Part shown: positions 1-8,620 of the stretch, piece after piece
Layout: the number at the start of each line of letters is the position of its first letter
Position numbering within the stretch: the stretch's first letter is position 1
Assembly: GCA_025449115.1 (NCBI GenBank)
Contig: JAHLKC010000013.1
Location: 1-64,000, forward strand
From: Chytridium lagenaria
Lineage: Eukaryota > Chytridiomycota > Chytridiomycetes > Chytridiales > Chytridiaceae
Reading direction: 5' to 3'
DNA length: 64,000 bases
Position numbers and translations under genes: made by a program
The notes under the pieces: model-generated
Seen by the model: only the letters and a program-made list of their open reading frames with translations
What the model was told of the DNA's origin: nothing
The model's database searches: none

Positions 1-130
1 CCTCAAAACACGTAACCCAGGGGCGGCCCAAACGTTTTTCTAGTAGTATTTTCGATGCTCTATCCGATGCACCTTTTACCCAGGCATGCTTTATAAGTGC
101 AAAAGTTCGCAGTCCTAAGTGTACCCTAAC

Positions 131-574
131 ATAATTAATAAGGTGGTACAGGGGGTTACGAAACGCTCAGAAATGCTGTTATCTATAGCTGTGCAAAATC
201 TGAGCATGATTTATCCGGCCGTTTTTTTGGAATTTACGTTCAAGTCACCGACTGATATAGGATTCACACTTCGGAAGGCCAATGTCATTGAAAACATAAT
301 TAATAAGGTGGTACAACAGATTATCGAGACGCTCAGAAATGCTGCTATCTATAGCTGTGCAACATTTGAACAGGATTTATCCGGCCGTTTTTGCGCTACA
401 TTGGATTAAAGTCGACTAATTATTAATTAATAATTTTTTTGAACTTTGAATGCTCATACGGCAGTCAATTTTGCGAATTTTGACCGGGTAAAAAGCATTC
501 CAGCATCGTGACGGCATGTACGACGTTTCTTACTACGTCACCAAAAAAAAACCCCTCGGGGACCCCTATGTACC
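131..574. repeat. Subtelomere-like repeat, copy 1
   Basis: Bases 201-574 recur almost unchanged at 1856-2229 (constant offset 1655, no net gap). The block is internally repetitive: 131-230 matches 296-395 at a period of 165 bp, sharing ATAATTAATAAGGTGGTAC and GATTTATCCGGCCG. It ends in ACCCCTATGTACCCTAACC, a junction onto a CCCTAA-type telomeric hexamer. The short open frames across it are non-coding by appearance. Confidence 0.8.
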
Positions 575-970
575 CTAACCAGTAGGGGTTCAAACCCCCT
601 ATGCGGCATTATACCTCTATGAAAAAAGGTGTTGGCGAGATGTTAGTGACCTCAATAGAAGCATTTATAGAGAAAGATAGTTAAATGCATGAAGATGATA
701 ATATTTATGTTAAAATTGTTCACTCTATAGATAAATGGCATAACCCTCCAACCATAATGCCCGTATAACGCACTCATATAACTCTAAACAAATACGCATT
801 AGTGACGTCAGTCGTAATTTGACAACAAAGTATCATCATATAAGAGAACGCATACTCTTGGAAATATAAGTGACGCCTAGGCTAAGACAATCATTTATAG
901 TCATTATATCTTTTATTTATAGTAAAATATATCACGTGAAATATAAGAAAACCTTCAATATTTCACACCG
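575..970. other. AT-rich spacer between repeats
   Basis: No gene is recognisable. Near 585-598 a GGGGTTCAAACCCC hairpin resembles a tRNA T-arm, but no other tRNA part is present. The rest is AT-rich sequence without a coding frame. Confidence 0.5.
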
Positions 971-1528
971 ATCACTGAGCTGTTGACACTCCGGAGGGTT
1001 CGCACTTAATAACCAATACTTGTATCACCATATTTTTATACATGTATATATTTTTTTTGATACAAATCTGTATGGCTGTAAAGTATGACAAGATTCTGTC
1101 TGTTTTAGGTCGCACTGTGTGTCGACAAAGTTTACGTTCTTAAGTATAATATCGCAATCACCAAGTCGTTGACACTCGGGAGAGTGAGCACTTAATAATA
1201 ATTACTTGTAGCACCATACTTTAATGCAATTATATATATTTTTAGATATAAATATATATGTCTGGAGAGTATGACAAGATTTTATCCGTTAGTTTTTGCA
1301 CTGTGTGTCAGCAAAGTTTACGTTCCTAAGTAAATAATCCCGATCACTAAGTACGGTTCCACTCGGGAAGCGAGTTACTTAATATGTGTTACTTGTATGA
1401 CCTTATTTTGATGAATGCACATTCTTCAATGTATTTGAATCTATGTTTGTGGAGAGTATCACAAAATTTTATCCGTTCGTTCACGTTATATTCAGGCGTT
1501 ACCGTTAAAAAACTTGAATTTTGACGTT
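971..1528. repeat. Three divergent 186-bp tandem units
   Basis: The landmark ATCAC occurs at 971, 1157 and 1343, exactly 186 bp apart. Each unit then carries, in order, a GTTGACACTC-like or related stretch, (A/T)CTTAATA, TTACTTGTA and a CATTT/TTTTAT-rich part. A segment like AGTATGACAAGATT and a GTTTACGTTC(T)TAAGTA end follow. The copies have diverged by many substitutions but keep their spacing, as in an old satellite or telomere-associated array. Confidence 0.75.
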
Positions 1529-1614
1529 AAAACCATCAATGATATAATAAACCTTACTTCCATGGTATAATTCTGAATCATCGATTCTATAGCACAACGT
1601 GAGTACTACGTCTC

Positions 1615-1750
1615 TGCAAACTTTGAGTATGATCTATCCGTTAGATCTTGCCGTAGACCTGTGACAAGTCTACTAATTATTACTTAATAAAATTTGTAAC
1701 TTCCGAGGCTTGTACGTCGGTCACTTTTGACAATTTCCTTGAGGGTAATT
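1615..1750. repeat. Diverged copy of the 374-bp repeat
   Basis: This stretch has the order seen at 360-480 and 2015-2135: GA(G/A)..GATCTATCCG, then CTACTAATTATTA, then TTAATAAA and a C(T/A)CGG(T)CA..TTTTG block. There are many substitutions. It suggests that the whole first 2.2 kb grew from a few related units. Confidence 0.45.
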
Positions 1751-1838
1751 GCTGTTCTGTAATCAGCGCAACAAGGGCTACATTTTATATTAAGTCAAGT
1801 GACACAAAAAAATTGATAACCCCTCGGGCACCCCCATG

Positions 1839-1856
1839 TACCCTAACCCTAACCCT
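1839..1856. repeat. Interstitial telomeric repeat (CCCTAA)n
   Basis: About three tandem CCCTAA units directly follow a CACCCCCATGTAC junction and directly precede repeat copy 2. Single hexamers follow the same kind of junction near 121 and 571. The orientation (C-rich strand reading inward from the left) fits a chromosome end lying to the left of the window. Confidence 0.7.
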
Positions 1857-2229
1857 GAGCATGATTTATCCGGCCGTTTTTTCGGAATTTACGTTCAAGT
1901 CACCGACTGATATAGGATTCACACTTCGGAAGGCCAATGTCATTGAAAACATAATTAATAAGGTGGTACAACAGATTATCGAAACGCTCAGAAATGCTGT
2001 TATCTATAGCTGTGCAACATTTGAACAGGATTTATCCGGCCGTTTTTGCGTTACATTGGATTAAAGTCGACTAATTATTAATTAATAAATTTTTTGAACT
2101 TTGAATGCTCATACGGCAGTCAATTTTGCGAATTTCGACCGGGTAAAAAGCATTCCAGCATCGTGACGGTATGTACGACGTTTCTTACTAAGTCACCAAA
2201 AAAAAACCCCTCGGGGACCCCTATGTACC
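1856..2229. repeat. Subtelomere-like repeat, copy 2
   Basis: Near-identical to 201-574. The few differences are single substitutions (for example TTTTTTT versus TTTTTTC after CCGGCCG). It begins immediately after the interstitial CCCTAA run and ends at CCCCTATGTACCC. Confidence 0.8.
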
Positions 2230-2442
2230 CCTCGATCCCCTCCACCTTTTTCTAAACAAAAAAAGATAATCCTAAAAAAAAACCTGACAACCTCGTCACA
2301 CACAAGGATCCCCCATTTTCGATCCCAGCTCAACCCAAAAAGCCTGACGCGCGTGACGCGTGACTTAGACGCCGCGCCTTCGATCCAAATGTCCTACGAT
2401 CTGAACGCGTAATGACGCGTCAAAGCACTCCCTCCCACAAAT

Positions 2443-2512
2443 AAAACGAAGAAAAATAAGCTAGTGACGTAACAAACAAAACAAAGAAAAATAAGCTAGT
2501 GACGTAACAAAC
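2443..2512. repeat. Two 35-bp direct repeats
   Basis: Two adjacent copies of a 35-bp unit containing GAAAAATAAGCTAGTGACGT lie just outside the 3' end of the minus-strand zinc-ribbon ORF. The interval 2230-2442 otherwise holds only GC-rich runs with several ACGCGT sites and no gene. These repeats could mark an edge of the neighbouring mobile element. Confidence 0.65.
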
Positions 2513-2625
2513 ATAAAATGAACGACGAAAAACACGCGCAAGAACCGAACGCGTTCCTCCCTTCATCTACTCCCTCCAAATCTCTCTCTGCTCGTTCCCG
2601 AACCCTGCACACGCTAAACAAGGCT

Positions 2626-3324
2626 TCAAGTCCAATCCGTCACACCGTCTGCGGCGTACTGGGGAGCGAAGCTCGCGGAGTACGGTCCCATTGTCGTGCG
2701 GTAGCGGGTGTTGCATGGATCGCAGCTTTTGTGACCCTCGCGGGCGGTTGAGAACATGTCGCCGCATTCTCTGCATTGCTGGCCCCGACCTGCGCCTGAC
2801 CCTGACTGCATGCAAGCGACTGCGTTGGCCACGGCAGCATCGATCCTCCTCTGGATCTCCTCCTCGGAAGCACCCTCGACGGCCGGGCCTCCCTTCGCAA
2901 GGACATTCAAGATTGGCGCCGTGTCTCTGGACGCCTTCAGCCTCTCCTCCTGCAAGATTCGTTGGAGGGCCTCGTAGACCTGGTCGCCGACTGGTTCCCC
3001 GTTGCCGCCTCGACTGCTCGGCTGGTGGGTCATCTCGTACGACGCGTAGTTGACGTTCTCGTAGATGAACTTCGTGACGATGTCGATGGCCATCCCGAGA
3101 TCCTCTTCCCCAGGCCGCAACTTCTCCGCAAGAAGCCTCTGGATTCACGGATACGCGATGTTGGCCCGAAACTTCGCGATCAAGATGCCGCCCATGTACG
3201 TCGGAATAACGCCCGCGTCCCTGCTCTGGCAGTATGCTTGCCAGTGTGCCTTTGCCGTCGCGCAGTATGTCTGGAGATCTTCGTCAGGCTTGATACCGTA
3301 GAGCGCCGTGCCCTTTCCCCTCAT
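2626..3324 (-). pseudogene. Zinc-ribbon ORF of a mobile element, interrupted by one stop
   Basis: An ATG at 3324 opens a frame of about 230 codons ending at 2626. One in-frame TGA at 3145-3147 interrupts it, and the reading frame is the same on both sides (one substitution, no shift). The C-terminal part has CRECGDMFSTAREGHKSCDPC-like spacing, CxxC-x(11-13)-CxxC, typical of a four-cysteine zinc ribbon, after a helical Glu/Arg-rich stretch. No family is recognised. It is transcribed away from the tyrosine recombinase gene that starts about 160 bp away, so the two probably belong to one element. It may be dead or read through; the stop could also be a sequencing error. Confidence 0.5.
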
Positions 3325-3480
3325 CACTTTGGACCTAGTTTTGAGGCATTTCCCTTCATTTTCCCCCTTCTACTAACAAGCAGAACGAAACATAAACCAC
3401 AGCACACCAAATCCTTGCATCCCTTAACAGATGAGTAGGGCTTTATTCTTGACTCTGGAGTACATCCATGGAGTTAGTAT

Positions 3481-4433
3481 CGTCACCTACAATGTGGTTC
3501 TCTACCTCTGTATGTCAAGGCTGAGCAGAGGAGGCCACTAGAGAGAACTTCACACCACACCCATGGGCTCATCAATGCCTACGGGAACCCCCTTCCTGCC
3601 GCCGAATTTACCCTCTGTCGCTGGGCGGCCCACCTTGCCCGTCGTCCACTCCTCCCCGCCACCATCAAGCAATACCTTGCAACCGTCAACTCCCTGCATC
3701 GTGAGCAAGGCCTCCCCAACTGCCTCACCGACCACTTCACCCTCCAACGCGTATGCCGCGGCATTGCACGCGCCCTCACTCACCAACCCTCCCACATTCG
3801 CCTCCCCATCTCCTATTCCCTCCTTTGCTCCCTGCAGTCCCTCCTCAACCTTGCCTTTCCCTCCGACCTGGTGCTTGGCACGGTTATGGCCACAGCCTTT
3901 TTTGGCCTGCTCCGTTCCTCTGCAGTTTGCCAGCCCGCCATCTCCTTCTCACCAGCCTGGCACCTCTCCCGCTCCTCAGTCGTCTTTGTCCCCTCCTTGC
4001 ACTCACCCACCCGCGTGGAGCTCACCCTCCCCAGCAGCAAAACGGATCCCTTTCGCAAGGGCGTGGTGGTGACCATTGGTCTTGCAGCCACCACCGGCCC
4101 CTGTGCTGTCACCCTCCTCCATTGCCTCTTCACCCTCTACCCCGCTCCCCCTGACTCCCCCCTCCTCCAGCTCCCCATTCCCCCCTTCACACCATTCACC
4201 AAGACCCGTTTTGTCCATCAAGTGCGCGGCCTTCTCTCCCGTGTTGGTGCCATCCCACTTCACTACGCGGGCCACAGTTTTCGTATCGGCGGCGCCACCG
4301 CCGCCGGCGCCTTTGGCTACAGCGATTTGGGAGATTTCAAGTCCTCGGCCGCTGGCGCTCAGATGCCTACCGCACCTATGTTCATCTTCCCTTGGAGCTC
4401 CACGCCAGACTTGCCGCCCGCCTCGCTGCTTAA
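3481..4433 (+). pseudogene. Tyrosine recombinase (DIRS/Crypton type), frameshifted
   Basis: The open frame from 3481 shows an N-terminal helical core-binding part (..AEFTLCRWAAHLARR, then TIKQYLATVNSLH). The catalytic signature follows: Arg in FFGLLRSSA, Lys in LPSSKTDPFRKG, and His/Arg in AGHSFRIGGATAA. One base is missing near 4329-4337, after which another frame continues with GRWRSDAYRTYVHLPLE (the Trp and presumed nucleophile Tyr) to a stop at 4431-4433. All catalytic residues are therefore present across the shift. No ATG opens the frame, so the 5' end is missing or in another exon. No reverse transcriptase is visible nearby, which favours a Crypton-like element or a solo DIRS remnant. 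Confidence 0.75.
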
Positions 4434-5960
4434 GTTCTCCTCCTTTCTTTCTGCATCCTTTGATCTCACTCGCCGTACCATCCCGCTTTGTTCTTCTTCC
4501 TCTCTTGTTTTTTGTGATCCTTTCCCCCCTTCAGCACCTCTTTCATCTTCCTTGTTTTCCACTTCCCTTCCTCTCCTTGGGCTGTACCGCGACCTGCGGC
4601 GTCTCCTTCCTTGGGCTGTTTCACGAGCGCACACCCTGCATGTCCGCGCTGGACCCAGGAGCGTGCAAGTGTTTTCACCGGGAACAAGTTTTTTCAGCCC
4701 AAAAACCACGTCTGTCTCACATGAAGAGTTATAGACTTTTAATTGACTCGAAAAATCCAGCAGATGCAAGAAATATATTATGCGATTGAATATGGACCAA
4801 ACATCATAAAACAAAAAGGTTTGGAATATACAAAAAAAAGGCTGCTTGAAGTGCAAGACTAAAGAAGAAAAAAACATGCGCAAAATACGACATTTAAGTT
4901 ACAGGGTCAAAAACTGTGAAGTTGGCGGCAAACTTCGAACCCAAATCCCAACATGCTCCATCTTTTCTGAAACCGATTCGCTTCTCCAACTAATCTCCAT
5001 CATCCTCAGCATCCACTTCATCTCATCCTCAGCCTCGAACCTAACCCTTTTTTGTCGCTTCATTGGGGTAGAACGTGAATTAACAGTCACACGCCCTTAT
5101 AACCCACAAGGCGATTAATCTCACCAACCCATAGAACTCATAAACCCACAGAACTCATAACAACAGCCAGTGAATACCGCTCTTTCTCCCTTTAAACCCT
5201 GAGTCCTTAAGCTGGGGTGTGCATTATAGAAATCAACCCCATATTTGCATAGAGTGAGCAACAGTCAAAAGGCTGCAGGTATGCAAGCACACCGCAGACG
5301 TGAAAGACACTTTTAGCGACATCAGGGGTAGTGAGCCTCATGTAGATGTACAGTGTCCTTGGATCCTCACCATTGCGCTCAACTCAGTCTACAGGAGGGT
5401 TAACCCAGGGAGAGAAGGCTTCTTAGAGGGTTTGAACCTCCCAAGAAGCGGATAAGATTGGGACAAGGTGGGTCATTCAAGGAAATTGTTTGTTGACAAT
5501 GGGGTGGATGAGGCCTTTGACTTTGAAAAAGTAAAAAAAAATTAAAATGGTTCAATAAATCAAAGCTTGGTCATTGGCAAATCAGTATAATAAAAGAAAA
5601 GCCAGAGAACAGTCAAAAGCAAAAGATGCATAGATCTTATAACTAAAACAAAGACAAAGAATTGGAATAGCACTCGCCCTCTCAAAATAATCATTGAACA
5701 AATTCAGAACCTCCATCGGCCCAACCCAGCAGGCCGTAAGCCATGATGCTAATTGGCTACTGTAGCCTGATTAGCGTCGGCACAATTAGATATCTTGACT
5801 TCAAATTCCATGTAATCCAGGATACGAGTAGCGGTGGTGGTGCTGAGCAGATATCGGTGAACTGAGGAGGTGTCCAAATTGGGGACGCTGTAGGCAGCAA
5901 ACAAACTTTGTGCTGATGGACATGTCGTGCTAAGAACCCTGAACTTTGTGCTGATGTGTC
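4434..5960. other. Gene-poor region downstream of the recombinase
   Basis: 4434-4700 is strongly pyrimidine-rich and repeats TCCTTGGGCTGT twice (near 4576 and 4609). The remainder is AT-rich with no credible coding frame. A strong hairpin at 5418-5449 is listed separately. AACTTTGTGCTGATG occurs twice between 5900 and 5960. Confidence 0.5.
5418..5449. other. Hairpin resembling a tRNA acceptor/T-arm minihelix
   Basis: The seven-base arms GCTTCTT (5418-5424) and AAGAAGC (5443-5449) enclose, on the minus strand, a five-base stem with a TTCAAAC loop. This is the layout of a tRNA acceptor stem stacked on its T-arm. D-arm and anticodon arm are absent, so it is not called a tRNA gene. Confidence 0.4.
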
Positions 5961-6401
5961 ATGCTAAAAGTTGGCGTAAAGGATGGCTTGGAGTTTGGGA
6001 AAGCAACTTGCGTTGCTGTGAGAGCTACTTGCGTTGCTGTGAGAGCTACTTGGTTTAATGCTTCCGGAGTCAATCTTTGTTTGAGTAGAGGCCATGCGAG
6101 CAACAATGGTCTTTTTCTCATCCGTTACTGCCTTCTTTGCATCTGGGCTTTCAAATGGCTGATCTAGGCGTGTTTGTATTTCAGCCAAACGCATAGAATG
6201 GGCCTTCAAAGAAGCAGCATTCAACACAAAAGAGGTCTTGAATGTGGTGAGTTTTTGCGCAGAGTGTAGCAAGTTCAGCTGTGAGTGTGGTCACTTGGGC
6301 CTGTTGCTCTTGTTTGACCTGAACTTCCTCAGCGCGGGTTGCAAGGGCAGTTGCGCTTTGGGGAACCCGTTAAGGTCCACTGGGACATCAGAGGTAAACA
6401 T
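5961..6401 (-). pseudogene. Retrotransposon gag-like remnant
   Basis: From ATG at 6401 the minus strand reads MFTSDVPVDLNGFPKA. After a shift it continues TRAEEVQVKQEQQAQVTTL in a second frame, and after another shift KLTTFKTSF..LAEIQTRLDQPFE in a third. The pieces form one Glu/Gln-rich coiled-coil protein of the kind that opens Ty3/Gypsy Gag in fungi (recalled, not searched). A 21-bp tandem duplication at 6006-6047 adds a repeated SSHSNAS near the end. No protease or reverse transcriptase follows. Confidence 0.45.
6006..6047. repeat. 21-bp tandem duplication
   Basis: ACTTGCGTTGCTGTGAGAGC plus one base occurs twice head to tail inside the gag-like remnant. Confidence 0.8.
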
Positions 6402-7569
6402 GGGATAGTTCTAGTAGTGGTGACGTGTATAAAAAAAAATGAGGAAAGACATATAGAGAGAAACTGGGGAAGGAGCAAGTGATGTATTATACAGGGGGGG
6501 GAAGTGAAGTAAATAAAGGTGAAGTTCTTCAGCAAAAAAAATGAAGACAGATGTCTTCAATCATGGAGTGTAGTCCTCTGAGTCTGGACACTGGGAGAAA
6601 GATGGACGTTGCTGAGAACTGAGATGTATTCTGATGTGATACAAAGAGTGGGGAACACGTAAATATACATGGAATGGAGTGTTCCCACAACATAGGCTTT
6701 TTACTCTTGTCCATTTAATTGTGGTGATCAATAGTTGTTCTGGTCGTTTGTCTATTTTTATTTGCGTTTATACCTTTTGTGTTTATTTCTTTTACCATTT
6801 TCACTCTCGTCCTTTTTATTGTGGTTACTTGTTAGTGCCACATTCAAAATTGATAAAATAAAGTGAGATTAAAAAAGGGACAACAGGTTACGGTAAAAAA
6901 AAATCTTACCATATGACGCTCATTGCAAAACCCAAGGTCTAAATTCATGTAAGTCTTGTTTAGCTTTGCCTTGATATGGTCTTCCACACCATCATTTCCT
7001 GATGGTCATACAAGGCTACATCTCTGCCCAAAACTGAAAAGACGCAATTAAGTCTGGGTCAATATTCTTGAGAGATCTTGTTCTAATTTAACTATCTTTG
7101 AATTCAGTCATCATTCTTTAAAGGCTGTTGCTTTGTTGTTAGCTATTTGTTTGGCTCTTCATTACCCTTGTACATGCAAAGAAGGAATAATATTATACAT
7201 TGCAGAACATGGGGTTTGTTCTTTATTACCCTGATACATGCCAATATTTTTCCTCTCCCCATAGTAACCCACATATGGCTCTCAAGGAAACTAAATTTGA
7301 ATTTCAGTTCCTCTGCCAAAAAATTAAGCAGGCCAAAAATCCCAAGCCAACATTAAATCAGATTAAGTAAACAACATAACCAAGCCTAATACAACAAAAA
7401 AATAAAACAAATATAAGACTACTACAATTAAACAAATAAAATAAATAAAAGACTCATACAAAAAAAAAAAAAAAAAAAAAGGATATTTAATACCGTAAAT
7501 CAAATAAATAAATAAAACTATAACATATGTAAGAAAGGAAATCAATAAAAGAAATAGAAAAAATAAATT
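6402..7569. other. AT-rich region without genes
   Basis: No gene is supported. It holds several T or A runs, including a 20-base A tract near 7461-7480 and an AAATAAATA-rich stretch at 7430-7530. These look like decayed transposon flanks. Confidence 0.5.
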
Positions 7570-7945
7570 CCAGCGGATTACCCCAACGAACTTTATTCAA
7601 CCACTTGTCTCTACCCAACATACACGAAACACGATATGACGGGATTCCAAGACAAACAGGTGTCAGCACTTTAAAAAAAATCTTTCGTGTAAAAAGTTCC
7701 TTCCATTGCAAAGTTTTCCAACAAACTGCTGATGCCAATAAAAGTGAGTAAAGAACCCTGTGGCTTTCTCGTGAATTCCCTCGTATCCTCAGCTTTTCTC
7801 CTTGGAGAGCATATCCACGAGACCACCATATTCCCCTGTTATCAAAAGAAACCTCGTCCAGAAAGACAAGGTTCTCGGGGTCCACTTGAGCGAATTTACC
7901 TCTTGCATGAATCGTAACGTGTCAGCTTGATCGATGTTGATAGTC
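7570..7945 (-). pseudogene. Tc1/mariner-like DDE transposase fragment
   Basis: The minus strand encodes ..DPENLVFLDEVSFDNRG followed by a G-Y-A-L-x-G-E-K segment and an RGNSR stretch. This matches the region around the second catalytic Asp (the (I/L)DE block) of Tc1/mariner-type transposases, as I recall the family. A -1 shift separates it from its own upstream part near 7905-7945, which reads NIDQADTLRFMQEV. The N-terminal DNA-binding part and the third catalytic Asp are missing, so it is a dead fragment. Confidence 0.5.
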
Positions 7946-8620
7946 TCCTCTCAAGTATCTTAATGTTTAAAGAAGAAACGAATCTTATGAGAAAAATAAG
8001 CACAGTTTCCTTACTTTCCACACTAATCCATATTCCCTTGTTATTCTCCATACGGAAGTTACACTGACAGTTTCCATCGCTCTGCCAGGGTTAGGTTACG
8101 GAGCCTTTGATGGGTTAGGTTACGGAGCCTTTGTGCATGCTGCATCCGCGTTAAGTACTATTCGTAGATGTGTGGACAAAAGTGGACATCGAAAAATGTT
8201 ATGCTGATAAAAAAGATTTGATTTAATGTAAAAAGACAGGAAAGCGTGTCAATGGAATCGGCATTCACTCAAGATATTAAATACAATAGTAGAAAAATAT
8301 CGCCCCATTTATTCCAATGCGCGTTTCACATTTGCGAGGGAAAAAAAGCACACCCCAAACATGATAACGAAAGGCCACCAAGTAACCAACCACCTGCTTA
8401 GGAACTAGTAGAATCCGAACAATAAAGGTTTCAAAGCCCACACACCCGCCCTCAACAGCTCCAGAACAGGAAGCAAACATCAAAGATAAAGTTAAAATAG
8501 AAACATAAGAGAAACAATCGCTGGCATAGGCATACTGCCTTCATCATCTTAAAAAAAAAAGGGATAAAATCACCATCCCAAAATAGAAGAAGAAAACAAC
8601 AAAAAATCCGCACCCTGTAT
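7946..8620. other. Spacer downstream of UTP4
   Basis: No gene seen. A 20-bp direct repeat (GGGTTAGGTTACGGAGCCTT) occurs twice near 8089-8132. The part next to 8620 should be the 3' UTR of UTP4. Confidence 0.5.

Noticed and set aside
119..409. Open frame of 96 codons in the left repeat, repeated at 1813-2064
   Set aside because: It is open only because the repeat unit itself is duplicated; AT-rich composition, no start context, no family.
580..601. tRNA T-arm look-alike GGGGTTCAAACCCC
   Set aside because: It matches a B box and T-loop, but no A box, D-arm, anticodon arm or acceptor partner is present within tRNA distance.
3145..3147. Reassigned stop codon (TGA read as an amino acid)
   Set aside because: Other genes (reductase relatives, pICln, MFS, LCB2 and TRM3) end normally at TGA, so the code is standard; the stop in the zinc-ribbon ORF is a lesion or error.
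3753..4789. Long open frames on other frames and strand over the recombinase
   Set aside because: They are shadows caused by the C-rich third positions; catalytic motifs occur only in the chosen frame path.
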